Origin: 66-474 sp044464225
Lineage (GTDB): Bacteria; Pseudomonadota; Gammaproteobacteria; Xanthomonadales; Rhodanobacteraceae
NCBI GenBank assembly: GCA_044464225.1
Contig: JBIQLN010000008.1
Location: 62,001-126,000, forward strand
Direction: 5' to 3'
Length of the DNA: 64,000 bases
Below, piece after piece: positions 18,488-28,451 of the stretch (positions are counted from its first letter, which is position 1; every line of letters begins with the position of its first letter). A model generated the notes under the pieces. The model was not told the origin of the DNA, made no database searches, and saw only the letters and a program-made list of their open reading frames with translations. Both the position numbers and the translations under genes were made by a program.

Positions 18488-19333
18488 ATGGGAAACATCG
18501 TCTGGCTGGCCTCCTATCCCAAATCCGGCAACACGTGGTTGCGGGCTTTTCTCGCCAACCTGGTGGCCAATCGTGCCGGGCCGCTCCGGCCCGACGAGAT
18601 CCGCGACTTCACCGATTCCGAAGCTCGCGCCGACCGCTTCACGGAACTCGCCGGCCGGCCGAACACCGGGTTGACGATCGAGGAGATTTCGGCGTTGCGT
18701 TCCGAAGTCCAGGCGTTGATCGCGCAACGCGCGCAGGGCACGCGCCTGGTGATGACGCACAATTTTTGCGGCAGCTTCGAAGGGTACCCGACCTTCAACT
18801 GGCAGGTAACGGCGGGGGCCATCTACGTCGTTCGCAATCCGCTGGACGTCGCAGTGAGCATGACCCATCACTTCGGATTGACGCTGGACGAGGCGATCGA
18901 TCGGTTGGCAGACGATCGTGTGGCGTCCGTCAACGATGAAGTCGCCGTGAGCCACATGATCGGCTCATGGTCCAGGCATGTCGAAAGTTGGGCCGATACG
19001 GCCGAGCGGGCGCAAGGCAAGATAGTCGTGCTGCGCTACGAGGATCTCCTGGAAAAGCCTGCCAAGCATTTCGCGAAAGCCGCGAAGCTGATCGGAATGG
19101 CGCAGGACAAGGCGCGCATCGAACGGGCGGTGAAACATACCTCGTTCCAGACCCTGTCGTCGCTCGAACAGAAGCATGGCTTCGTGGAAGCGGTGGACGA
19201 AAAGACGCGATTCTTCTTCAAGGGTCGCGCAAACCAGTGGCGCGAGGCGCTGAATCGCGAGCAGGTGCAACGCATCGTGGATGCGCATCGCGAGCAGATG
19301 CAACGATTCAAGTACGTGCCGGCGGGGTATTGA
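18488..19333 (+). CDS. Sulfotransferase-domain protein
   Basis: A 281-residue cytosolic sulfotransferase-fold protein that would move sulfate from PAPS to an acceptor. The PAPS 5'-phosphosulfate loop 'ASYPKSGNTWLRAF' is at the very N-terminus and the 3'-phosphate site 'YVVRNPLDVAVSMTHHFG' is near residue 120; the C-terminal part has 'FFFKGRANQWREAL', like the KxGxxGxW region of the family. Start ATG 18488 places the loop as in homologues; 18473 and 18404 are alternatives, the last overlapping the ssrA promoter. It separates ssrA from smpB. Acceptor unknown; glycan, lipid or peptide are all possible. Confidence 0.85.
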   Translation: MGNIVWLASYPKSGNTWLRAFLANLVANRAGPLRPDEIRDFTDSEARADRFTELAGRPNTGLTIEEISALRSEVQALIAQRAQGTRLVMTHNFCGSFEGYPTFNWQVTAGAIYVVRNPLDVAVSMTHHFGLTLDEAIDRLADDRVASVNDEVAVSHMIGSWSRHVESWADTAERAQGKIVVLRYEDLLEKPAKHFAKAAKLIGMAQDKARIERAVKHTSFQTLSSLEQKHGFVEAVDEKTRFFFKGRANQWREALNREQVQRIVDAHREQMQRFKYVPAGY

Positions 19334-19417
19334 GTTGCCGTCACTGCGGCCGGGCCGAAGCCGTTCCTGATCGGCGTCGCGTGCCGGCAGGTTTTACGCT
19401 GTCCCGAGTGCCGGATT

Positions 19418-19909
19418 TCACCCGGCTTTGTTGTGGGCCCGCAGCGTGCGCTGCTTTTCGATGTTCCATTCGCGCGCTTTTTCGGTGGCGCGCTTGTCGT
19501 GCGCCTGCTTGCCGCGCGCAATCCCGATCTCGACCTTGGCGCGGTTGGCTTTCCAGTAGATCGCCAATGGCACCAGCGTCAGGCCCTTGCGTTCGACCGC
19601 GCCGATCAGCTTGTCGATTTCGGCGCGGTGCAGCAGCAGCTTGCGGGTGCGGCGATCGTCGGCGACCACGTGGGTGGAGGCCGACAGCAGCGGCGGGATC
19701 GATGCGCCGAACAGGAACAGTTCGCCGCCTTTCACCAGCGCATACGCATCGGAAAGATTGATGCGGCCCGCGCGCAGGCTCTTGACCTCCCATCCCTGCA
19801 GGGCGATGCCGGCCTCGTAGCGTTCGTCGATGTGGTACTCGTGGCGCGCGCGCTTGTTCAGCGCGATCGTCGAGGAGCCCTTGCGGTCGTTTTCTTTCTT
19901 CTTCGCCAT
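19418..19909 (-). CDS. smpB: SsrA-binding protein SmpB
   Basis: A 163-residue small basic protein that binds tmRNA and brings it to the ribosome. It has the OB-fold core ('EYHIDERYEAGIALQGWEVK', 'GRINLSDAYALVKGGELFLF') and the basic C-terminal tail ('GKQAHDKRATEKAREWNIEK') that enters the decoding centre. Full length with a normal N-terminus 'MAKKKEND'. It is divergent from ratA, as in many proteobacteria, and 1.0 kb from ssrA, with the sulfotransferase gene between. Confidence 0.97.
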   Translation of the reverse strand: MAKKKENDRKGSSTIALNKRARHEYHIDERYEAGIALQGWEVKSLRAGRINLSDAYALVKGGELFLFGASIPPLLSASTHVVADDRRTRKLLLHRAEIDKLIGAVERKGLTLVPLAIYWKANRAKVEIGIARGKQAHDKRATEKAREWNIEKQRTLRAHNKAG

Positions 19910-19971
19910 GCTCGTTACAATGTGGGACGTGTCTACGATGCCGCCGGATTGGCGAGCAATCAGGAGAATTC

Positions 19972-20400
19972 GTGCAAATCCATCGCCAGGCGCTGGTTCG
20001 CTTCACGCCGGAACAGATGTTCGATCTCGTGAACGACGTGGAAGCTTACCCGAGGCGCTTCGCGTGGTGCCTCGGTGCACGGGTTTCCGAGCACGATGGC
20101 GAGCATCTGGTGGCACGCCTGGACCTGCGGTTTGCCGGCATCACCCAGCATTTTTCCACGCGCAACACGCTCGACCGTCCGCACAGCATCAAGATGCAAT
20201 TCGTGGACGGTCCATTCGACTGGCTGCACGGCGAATGGACCTTTACCCCGCTGGGTGAACACGGCTGCAAGGTGGCGCTGGACCTCGATTTCGAAGTCAG
20301 CAACCGCTTGACCGGCTTCGCCTTCAAACTGGGCTTCCAGAAGCTCGCCGACCGCATGGTGGACGATTTCAGCGCGGAAGCAAAGCGCACCTATGCCTGA
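19972..20400 (+). CDS. ratA: RatA/Coq10-type START-domain protein
   Basis: A 142-residue SRPBCC/START-fold protein. Typical features are 'RFTPEQMFDLVNDVEAYPRR', 'TRNTLDRPHSIKMQFVDGPF' and a C-terminal helix 'GFQKLADRMVDDFS'. E. coli RatA (YfjG) was reported to inhibit 70S assembly, while mitochondrial Coq10 binds quinone, so the true role may be ubiquinone handling. The GTG start at 19972 has AGGAGA upstream. It overlaps ratB by 8 bp and is divergent from smpB, the usual arrangement. Confidence 0.92.
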   Translation: MQIHRQALVRFTPEQMFDLVNDVEAYPRRFAWCLGARVSEHDGEHLVARLDLRFAGITQHFSTRNTLDRPHSIKMQFVDGPFDWLHGEWTFTPLGEHGCKVALDLDFEVSNRLTGFAFKLGFQKLADRMVDDFSAEAKRTYA

Positions 20401-20689
20401 CGCTGCGCGTATCGCGGTGTCGGTGGTCCATGCCGAGCCGGAGCGCGTGTTCACGGCTGACCTTTCGCTGCCGAAGGGCGCGACGGTGGCCGATGCGATC
20501 GAGCGCTCGGGCATCCGCACGGCTCGCCCGGACATCGAAATCCGCGCCGATCGCCTCGGCATCTTTTCACGCAAGGTCGCGCCCGACACCAGGCTGCGTG
20601 ACGGCGACCGCGTGGAAATCTATCGGCCGCTGCTGATCGATCCGAAGGAGGCGCGGCGGAAGCGGGCGCAAGCAGGGCCTCGCAAATGA
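20393..20689 (+). CDS. RnfH/RatB-family ubiquitin-like protein
   Basis: A 98-residue beta-grasp protein of the UPF0125 (RnfH, RatB) family: 'VSVVHAEPERVFTADLSLPK', 'GATVADAIERSG' and the end 'GDRVEIYRPLLIDPKEARRK'. It overlaps the ratA stop by 8 bp and is surely co-translated with it. Function is unclear in the family; E. coli ratAB was described as a toxin-antitoxin pair but this is disputed. The 155-bp gap after it shows no feature I can name. Confidence 0.9.
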   Translation: MPDAARIAVSVVHAEPERVFTADLSLPKGATVADAIERSGIRTARPDIEIRADRLGIFSRKVAPDTRLRDGDRVEIYRPLLIDPKEARRKRAQAGPRK

Positions 20690-20844
20690 CGAAGATGCCA
20701 CGGACCTCAGGCGCAATATTTCACCATCCAGGCGCGGTGCGGACAGGCAACGAAGACATCACCGGGCGCCGGCAGGTGGAAACGCTGCCTCGTTCGCCTC
20801 CATTTTGCGGATAGCCGCAAGGCCGGCTCCGCGAAACCGCCCGG

Positions 20845-21291
20845 TTAGCCGCCGCTGCCACTCTGCTGCTGTTGCTTCTTCTCCAGCTCCTTCTGTTGTT
20901 CCTTGGTGAGGTTGGTCGGGTACAGCGGTCCGTACTTGTGGCTTTCCCGCAGCAGTTCCTGCGGCGTTTCCTTCATGAAGTTGCCGTCGGTCCGCACCAG
21001 CGTGTCATTGTCGAAATACAACGTGAGGGTGCGTTCCTTGACGGTGCCGCCGCGACGCTGCATGGTCGCGACGTAGTTCCACTGGTCCTGGTTGAACGGA
21101 CTGATGACGGACGGCGTGCCCAGCAATGCCACCACCTGCTGCTTGGTCAGGCCGGGCTTCAGTTCACTGACGTTCTTTCCGATCAGCAGGTTGCCCTGCT
21201 GCACGTCGGGACGGTAGATCGCGTTGCAGGCGCCGAGCGTGAGGATGCTGGCGGAAGCGAGCAGGACAACGGGGATGATCTTGCGCATCAT
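20845..21291 (-). CDS. bamE: Outer membrane assembly lipoprotein BamE (OmlA)
   Basis: A 148-residue lipoprotein of the BAM complex. The signal ends in the lipobox LGAC; the mature part has the BamE fold with 'YRPDVQQGNLLIGKNVSELK', 'GLTKQQVVALLGTPSVI' and 'QWNYVATMQRR'. A charged, Gln-rich tail (KEQQKELEKKQQQQ) extends beyond the E. coli protein, as in xanthomonad OmlA. Two adjacent ATG codons (21291, 21288) are possible starts. It is divergent from fur with 88 bp between; the same bamE/fur pairing is known from Xanthomonas and Pseudomonas. Confidence 0.95.
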   Translation of the reverse strand: MMRKIIPVVLLASASILTLGACNAIYRPDVQQGNLLIGKNVSELKPGLTKQQVVALLGTPSVISPFNQDQWNYVATMQRRGGTVKERTLTLYFDNDTLVRTDGNFMKETPQELLRESHKYGPLYPTNLTKEQQKELEKKQQQQSGSGG

Positions 21292-21379
21292 GGTGGGTCG
21301 GTCGGTGGACGTTGAATGATACACTAGCCGGGTTTCGGGGCCGGATCGTCAGACCCTGCGCCGCTACCGGAGTTCAGCC

Positions 21380-21784
21380 ATGGAATCCCAGGATCTGCGC
21401 AATGCCGGGCTGAAGGTGACCCACCCTCGCATCCGTGTGCTGGAGATCCTCGAGCACAGCCACGACCACCTCACGGCCGAGAACATCTACAAGCTGCTGC
21501 TGGAAGAATCCGAGGACATCGGACTCGCGACGGTGTACCGCGTGCTGACGCAGTTCGAAGCGGCGGGCCTTGTGATCAAGCACAACTTCGAAGGGGGTCA
21601 GGCCGTCTACGAACTTGATCGCGGCCAGCATCACGACCACATGATCGACGTGACCACCGGCAAGGTCATCGAGTTCGTCAACGAGGAAATCGAGAAGCTG
21701 CAGCATGAGATCGCGGCGAAGCACGGCTTCGAAATCGTCGATCACTCGCTGGTGTTGTACGTGCGGCCGAAGAAGAAGGCTTGA
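21380..21784 (+). CDS. fur: Ferric uptake regulator Fur
   Basis: A 134-residue Fe(II)-dependent repressor. The winged helix 'NAGLKVTHPRIRVLEILEHS' and 'GLATVYRVLTQFEAAGLV' is followed by the metal site 'HHDHMIDVTTGKVIEF'. There is no Cys in the protein: the structural CxxC zinc motif of E. coli Fur is replaced by DVTT, as in Pseudomonas Fur. A 21-bp A/T-tolerant tract with TGATACACT lies in the 88-bp divergent region and may carry both promoters. Likely targets in the window include the feoB operon, though that promoter is off the edge. Confidence 0.97.
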   Translation: MESQDLRNAGLKVTHPRIRVLEILEHSHDHLTAENIYKLLLEESEDIGLATVYRVLTQFEAAGLVIKHNFEGGQAVYELDRGQHHDHMIDVTTGKVIEFVNEEIEKLQHEIAAKHGFEIVDHSLVLYVRPKKKA

Positions 21785-21964
21785 CGGACAGCGCGGAGCA
21801 GCCGCGTTACGGCGTATCCCGCCATGCCGATTGACGCCGCCGACACGGCGGGATCCCGCTTCGCTTCACCCGCCCTGCCTGTTCCGGTTCGTCATCCCGG
21901 AATCGCGAAGCGATATCCGGCACCCGGTGACTGCCTGCTCGAACGCATGGCGCGAAGCCGATGG

Positions 21965-21984
21965 ATTCCCGCTTTCGCGGGAAT
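21965..21984. repeat. Palindromic intergenic repeat between convergent fur and recN
   Basis: ATTCCCGC, TTTC and GCGGGAAT form a perfect hairpin flanked by ATGG and GACGAC; further upstream (about 21890-21925) is a degenerate relative, 'GTCATCCCGGAATCGCG'. This 'GGATTCCCGCTTTCGCGGGA' type of repeat is very common in xanthomonads. Located between convergent genes, it may also act as a terminator or mRNA end. Confidence 0.7.
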
Positions 21985-22006
21985 GACGACAAGGAAGTGA
22001 TCGGGT

Positions 22007-23683
22007 TCAAGGCGCCTGCGCTTTCTCCAGCATCTTCTTCGCATGTGCGCGGGTTTCGCGGTCGATCTCGACACCGCCCAGCATGCGCGCCACTTCCTCG
22101 CTGCGGCCCTTCGCGTTCAGCACCGCGATGTGCGTGCGGGTTTCCTTGCCTTCCACCGACTTGGTGACGGACAAGTGCGCGTGGCCCTGCGCCGCGACCT
22201 GGGGAAGGTGGGTCACGCACAGCACCTGGCAGCGGGAGCCGAGCGCACGCAGTTTCGCGCCGACGGTTTCCGCGACGGCGCCGCCGATGCCGGCATCGAC
22301 CTCGTCGAACACCATCGTGCCGACCGCATCGCTGCCGAGCGCGGCCACTTCGATGGCAAGCCCGATGCGGGACAATTCGCCGCCCGAGGCAACCTTGCGC
22401 AGCGGGCGCAGCGGCATGCCGGGATTGGCGCTGACGGTGAATTCGCAGCGCTCGCGGCCTTGCGGGTCCGGCTCGCCGGAAAACTGCGGCTGCACGTCCA
22501 CGGCGAACGAACCGCCGGCCATGCCCAGTTCGTCCATCAATGACGTGACGGCTTCGCCGAGCTCTTTCGCGGCGCTGGCACGGCGCTTCGACAGCGCGCT
22601 CGCGGCGTTGCCGTAATCGGCGAAGCATTGCTTGCGTTCGGCCGCGAGTTTGGCGAGCGACTCGCCGGCGTCTTCCAGCGCCTGCAGCTCCTCGCGCAAT
22701 CCGGCGGCATGTGCATGCAATTCCGCGACCGGCAGGCGATGGCGACGCGAAAGATCGTGCAGCGCAGTCAGGTGCGCATCCGCCTCGGCATAACTTTCGG
22801 GGTCGAGGTCGAGGCTTTGCGCGTAGCGGGACAGTGCATCGCCCGCCTCGCCGAGCTGGATGCGGGCGTTGTCGAGCAGATCCAGCGGAGCTTGCAGGGC
22901 CGGATCGAGTTCCGCCAGCCGTTCCAGTTCGGCATGCGCGCGCACGACCGTGCGGGTGGCCGCGAGTTCGCCATCGCCGTCCAGCAGCTCGGCGATGCCG
23001 GACGCGCCTTCCGCAAGCTTGCCGGCATTGGCCAGGCGCTTGTGCCGCGCTTCGAGGTCGGCGAGCGCGTCGGGCGACATGGCCCAGCGCTCCAGTTCGC
23101 CGACTTCGTGGCGCAACAGGTCGATGCGTGCGGCGCGGTCGTCGCCGCCCGAAAGTTCGCGCTCGTGGGCCACGATGTCGCGGTGTCGCAGCGCCAGTTC
23201 CGAGACCTTCGCCACCGCCTCGCCGTTGCCGCCGAAGGTGTCCAGCATCTGCAGTTGCCGGGCGCGATCCAGCAAGGCCTGGTGCTCGTGCTGGCCATGG
23301 ATTTCCACCAGCGCCGCCGCGAGTTCCGACAGTTGCGCCAGCGACGCCGAGCGTCCGTTGATCCAGTTCCGCGAGCCGCCTTCCGCGGCAATCACGCGGC
23401 GCAGCCGGCAGGCCCCCTCCTCGTCATCGAATGCCTGTTCCGACAGCCAGGCACGCGCAACGGGTGCGTCCGCGAGATCGAATTCGGCCGAGATTTCCGC
23501 GCGCTCGCAACCCGCACGCACCATGCCTGCGTCGGCGCGCGTGCCCGACAGCAGCAACAACGCGTCGACCAGCAACGACTTGCCGGCGCCGGTTTCGCCG
23601 GTGACCACGGTCAGGCCGGCGCCGAGCTCGATCTCGGCGGCTTCGACCACGGCGAAGTTGCGGACGGAGAGGTGGGTCAGCAT
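22007..23683 (-). CDS. recN: DNA repair ATPase RecN
   Basis: A 558-residue SMC-like protein for double-strand break repair. Walker A 'GETGAGKS' is at residues 29-36, the Q-loop region 'VEIHGQHEHQ' follows, then a coiled coil (about 150-370). The C-terminal ABC half has the signature 'ASGGELSRIGLAIE' and Walker B 'GTMVFDEVDAGIGG', then 'VLCVTHLPQVAAQGH'. Length is normal. It is divergent from hrcA as in related genomes. No LexA box was recognised in the 220-bp gap. Confidence 0.96.
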   Translation of the reverse strand: MLTHLSVRNFAVVEAAEIELGAGLTVVTGETGAGKSLLVDALLLLSGTRADAGMVRAGCERAEISAEFDLADAPVARAWLSEQAFDDEEGACRLRRVIAAEGGSRNWINGRSASLAQLSELAAALVEIHGQHEHQALLDRARQLQMLDTFGGNGEAVAKVSELALRHRDIVAHERELSGGDDRAARIDLLRHEVGELERWAMSPDALADLEARHKRLANAGKLAEGASGIAELLDGDGELAATRTVVRAHAELERLAELDPALQAPLDLLDNARIQLGEAGDALSRYAQSLDLDPESYAEADAHLTALHDLSRRHRLPVAELHAHAAGLREELQALEDAGESLAKLAAERKQCFADYGNAASALSKRRASAAKELGEAVTSLMDELGMAGGSFAVDVQPQFSGEPDPQGRERCEFTVSANPGMPLRPLRKVASGGELSRIGLAIEVAALGSDAVGTMVFDEVDAGIGGAVAETVGAKLRALGSRCQVLCVTHLPQVAAQGHAHLSVTKSVEGKETRTHIAVLNAKGRSEEVARMLGGVEIDRETRAHAKKMLEKAQAP

Positions 23684-23905
23684 CGGAAGGAACCGTTGGG
23701 TGCGAGGATTCTAACGAAGCCGGGACGGGGGAAGGGTAGCGGCGATTTGCCGGCAAAAACGTGCGCCACAGCGACCATCATCTTGCGCGCACCGGCCGAG
23801 TTCCCGTCTTCGCACCCGGCCGTCGCTCCCAATTCTCCGCCCGTCGCTTGCATTCCATCGCCGCTACCCGTATTAGAGGAGGCGTTACCGCTGTCCAAGC
23901 CCTTC

Positions 23906-24961
23906 GTGTCCGAACCCCATCGTCTCGATGTCCGCGCGCGTCAACTGCTGCGTACCCTGATCGCGCAGTATCTGGAGGAAGGCCAGCCGGTCGGTTCCCG
24001 GACACTGGCGCGTTCGGCCGGCCTGGACGTGAGTCCGGCGACGGTGCGCAACATCATGGCCGACCTTGAAGAGCTTGGCCTGATCGCTTCGCCACATACT
24101 TCGGCCGGACGCGTGCCGACCGTGACCGGACTTCGCCTGTTCGTGGACAGTCTGCTGGAAGTCAAGCCGCTGCCGCGGGACGCGGTGATACAGATGCAGC
24201 GCGAATTGCCCCGCGGGCATGCCGACCAGCCGGCGTCGCCGCGGGAATTGCTCGGCAATGCCTCCAGCCTGTTGTCGGCCATGACGCGGTTCGTCGGGCT
24301 GGTGACGGTGCCCGGCGCGGCCGATGCGCCGCTGAAGCAGATCGAATTCGTGTCGATCGAGGCGCGCCGGGTGCTGGCCATCCTGGTATTTGCCGATGGG
24401 CAGGTACAGAACCGGGTGTTGAACTTGAGCCAGCACTTCGACACGCGCGCGCTGGAGCTCGCGGCCAATTATTTGAACGAGCACTACGCCGGCCTGCGCC
24501 TGGACGATATCCGGATCAGGGTGCTGGCCGACCTGCGCGCGGCGGGCAGCGAGTTGAATCGCCTGCTCGACACCGCGGTCGAGGTGGCCGCCGAAACGTT
24601 CGCGCCGGAACCCGAAAGCGACATGCTGGTCTCCGGGCAGACCAACCTGATGTCGGGCGACGATACCCAGCAGATGGAACGCCTGCGAGAGTTGTTCGAG
24701 GCTTTCCAGCGCAAGCGGGAACTGCTGGCGTTGCTGGAAGGCTGCGCGCGTTCGCAGGGTGTGCGCTTGTTCATCGGCGAGGAATCGGGTTTCGAGCCAC
24801 TCAAGGGCTACAGCCTGATCAGCGCGCCGTACGGGGCCGAAGGCCATGTGCTGGGCGCGATCGGCGTGATCGGCCCCACCCGGATGGCCTACCATTCAGT
24901 GATTCCGGTGGTGCAGGCGACGGCGAAGCTTCTCACCGAGGCCCTGAGAACCCCGGAATAG
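23906..24961 (+). CDS. hrcA: Heat-inducible transcription repressor HrcA
   Basis: A 351-residue repressor of chaperone genes: winged helix 'RARQLLRTLIAQYLEEGQPV' and 'DVSPATVRNIMADLEELGLI', then 'SPHTSAGRVPTVTGLRLFVD' and the GAF-like domain ending 'GAIGVIGPTRMAYHSVIPVV'. The start is uncertain: GTG 23906 is the nearest usual start codon, but the strong ribosome site GAGGAGG (23876-23882) sits 8 nt before an in-frame CTG at 23891, which may be the true start. No CIRCE element (TTAGCACTC-N9-GAGTGCTAA) was found in the window. First gene of the hrcA-grpE-dnaK block. Confidence 0.93.
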   Translation: MSEPHRLDVRARQLLRTLIAQYLEEGQPVGSRTLARSAGLDVSPATVRNIMADLEELGLIASPHTSAGRVPTVTGLRLFVDSLLEVKPLPRDAVIQMQRELPRGHADQPASPRELLGNASSLLSAMTRFVGLVTVPGAADAPLKQIEFVSIEARRVLAILVFADGQVQNRVLNLSQHFDTRALELAANYLNEHYAGLRLDDIRIRVLADLRAAGSELNRLLDTAVEVAAETFAPEPESDMLVSGQTNLMSGDDTQQMERLRELFEAFQRKRELLALLEGCARSQGVRLFIGEESGFEPLKGYSLISAPYGAEGHVLGAIGVIGPTRMAYHSVIPVVQATAKLLTEALRTPE

Positions 24962-24972
24962 GGGCTTTTCGA

Positions 24973-24998
24973 CTTGAATCGCGGTATGCCGACCGCAT
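24973..24998 (+). promoter_or_regulatory. Sigma-32 (heat-shock) promoter of grpE
   Basis: CTTGAA, a 14-bp spacer and CCGCAT match the RpoH consensus CTTGAA-N14-CCCCAT at 11 of 12 positions. It lies 131 bp upstream of grpE and just past the hrcA stop, so grpE can be induced apart from hrcA. Confidence 0.8.
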
Positions 24999-25129
24999 AG
25001 ATTTGTCTGTTGCGCATTGTCCGCGTCGGTCCGACGCAGAAACGACGCGCGCCTTTTTGCCACGTCAGCCATGGATGCTGTTGTTTTCGCGATCAGGGAC
25101 GAGCGCAAAATTCCAGCCGAGGAATGAAC

Positions 25130-25669
25130 ATGATGAACCCGAAGGAATCGCCGGAACAGACGCCACAGGACGCTCCACAGCCGTCGACGGAAGCCGGTGC
25201 GGATGAACTGGAAACCTTGAGCCGGCAATTGGCCGAGGCCGAGACCAGCCTTGCCGGCATGCGCGAAACGCTGCTGCGGGAACGCGCCGATCTCGAGAAC
25301 CAGCGCAAACGCATGCAACGCGACCTGGAGCAGAGCCTGAAGTTTGCCAACGAGAAATTGTTGCGCGACCTGCTGCCGGTGTATGACGGGCTTGAAAGCG
25401 GGCTGGCGGTCGAAACCGCCGACGTGGCGTCCATGCGCGAAGGCCTCGGCCTCACCCTGAAATCCCTGCTCAAGATCGCCGAGAACAATGGTTTGCAACA
25501 GATTGATCCTGTTGGGGAACCGCTGGATCCGGAACGCCACCATGCGGTCAGCATGGTCGAGGCATCCGGCAGCGCCCCCGGCACCGTGGTCAGCGTGATG
25601 CAGAAGGGCTACGTGTTGAACGGTCGGCTGCTCCGACCTGCATTGGTCACGGTGGCAAAAGAGGCGTAG
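25130..25669 (+). CDS. grpE: Nucleotide exchange factor GrpE
   Basis: A 179-residue co-chaperone that releases ADP from DnaK. The N-terminus is acidic and disordered, then a long helix (about 25-75, 'RQLAEAETSLAGMRETLLRE') and the beta-wing end 'GTVVSVMQKGYVLNGRLLRP'. Three ATGs are close together (25124, 25130, 25133); 25130 was chosen because GAGGA ends 6 nt before it. It follows hrcA and precedes dnaK, each with its own sigma-32 promoter. Confidence 0.95.
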   Translation: MMNPKESPEQTPQDAPQPSTEAGADELETLSRQLAEAETSLAGMRETLLRERADLENQRKRMQRDLEQSLKFANEKLLRDLLPVYDGLESGLAVETADVASMREGLGLTLKSLLKIAENNGLQQIDPVGEPLDPERHHAVSMVEASGSAPGTVVSVMQKGYVLNGRLLRPALVTVAKEA

Positions 25670-25738
25670 GAGCGCGCCATGCACGCGGCGGGACTCTCGC
25701 TGGAATGAAGATCCGGTCGCGAGCATCGGCTGCTGCTA

Positions 25739-25764
25739 CTTGAGAAAGAGTTGCCAACCCCCAG
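25739..25764 (+). promoter_or_regulatory. Sigma-32 promoter of dnaK
   Basis: CTTGAG, a 14-bp spacer and CCCCAG match the RpoH consensus at 10 of 12 positions, 54 bp before the dnaK start. Its spacing is identical to that of the grpE promoter. Confidence 0.78.
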
Positions 25765-25818
25765 TTTGTGTTCAAGATTCTACGGTCCCTCGACCGCAAC
25801 CCCTTGAGGAGCTGAAAC

Positions 25819-27753
<1,935 letters not shown>

Positions 27754-27758
27754 GCGTA

Positions 27759-27785
27759 ATCCGGCGGCGCATTGCGCCGCCGGAT
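27759..27785 (+). terminator. Strong stem-loop right after dnaK
   Basis: ATCCGGCGGCGC, loop ATT and GCGCCGCCGGAT form a perfect 12-bp stem starting 6 nt after the dnaK stop. No T-run follows, so it may be a partial terminator or an RNase-protecting end that sets dnaK expression above the downstream genes. Confidence 0.65.
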
Positions 27786-27866
27786 AGACGATCCGCGGTC
27801 GGGCGTCGCTGGATACAGCGGCGCTCGACGCGGACGACATCCATGTAGAGGCGGGGAACCTCGGGC

Positions 27867-28451
27867 ATGCACAAGGGCCGGATGGAGGCGTTCACCGACG
27901 GCGTGATCGCGGTCATCATCACGATCATGGTCTTGGAGCTGAAGCTGCCGCGTGAGGCGACGTGGCATGCGCTGCTCGCCAATGCTCCGGTGTTCCTCAG
28001 CTACCTGCTCAGTTTCGTGTACGTCGGCATCTACTGGAACAACCACCACCACATGCTGCAGATGGTTTCGCATGTCAGCGGCCGGGTGTTGTGGGCCAAC
28101 CTGTTCTTCCTGTTCTGGTTGTCGCTGTTTCCGTTCACGACGAACTGGTTGGATGAATCGCACCCGCGGCCCGCGTCGGTGCCGACGGCCCTCTACGGGA
28201 TCGTGCTGTTGCTGGCGGCGCTGGCATGGGTATCATTGCTGCGCGCGCTGATCGCGGCCAACGGTGGTGAGAAGAGCGGTCTGCGCGACGCGCTGAGGGG
28301 TGACTGGAAGACCGTCGTTTCCCCGATCGGGTACCTGATCGGGATTGCGTTGGCATTTTTTGCGCCCATATTGTCGTGCGTGATCTACGCCGCGGTCGCG
28401 GCGCTGTGGTTCATTCCCGACCGCCGTCTCGAAGCAAGAATGCGCACATGA
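27867..28451 (+). CDS. TMEM175/DUF1211-family membrane protein (possible K+ channel)
   Basis: A 194-residue inner-membrane protein with about six hydrophobic segments. The family motif is at the start: 'RMEAFTDGVIAVIITIMVLE', followed by 'SYLLSFVYVGIYWNNHHHML'. Bacterial TMEM175 proteins are tetrameric K+ channels; that activity is inferred here. ATG 27867 follows GAGGCGGGGAACC. The stop overlaps the dnaJ start (ATGA), so the channel gene and dnaJ are translationally coupled. Its place between dnaK and dnaJ is unusual. Confidence 0.85.
   Translation: MHKGRMEAFTDGVIAVIITIMVLELKLPREATWHALLANAPVFLSYLLSFVYVGIYWNNHHHMLQMVSHVSGRVLWANLFFLFWLSLFPFTTNWLDESHPRPASVPTALYGIVLLLAALAWVSLLRALIAANGGEKSGLRDALRGDWKTVVSPIGYLIGIALAFFAPILSCVIYAAVAALWFIPDRRLEARMRT

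Noticed and set aside
22628..23890. Upstream extension of the hrcA frame by over 400 codons
   Set aside because: Lies antisense to recN; HrcA homology begins only near 23900.
23684..23890. CIRCE element before hrcA
   Set aside because: Searched for TTAGCACTC and GAGTGCTAA halves; not found.
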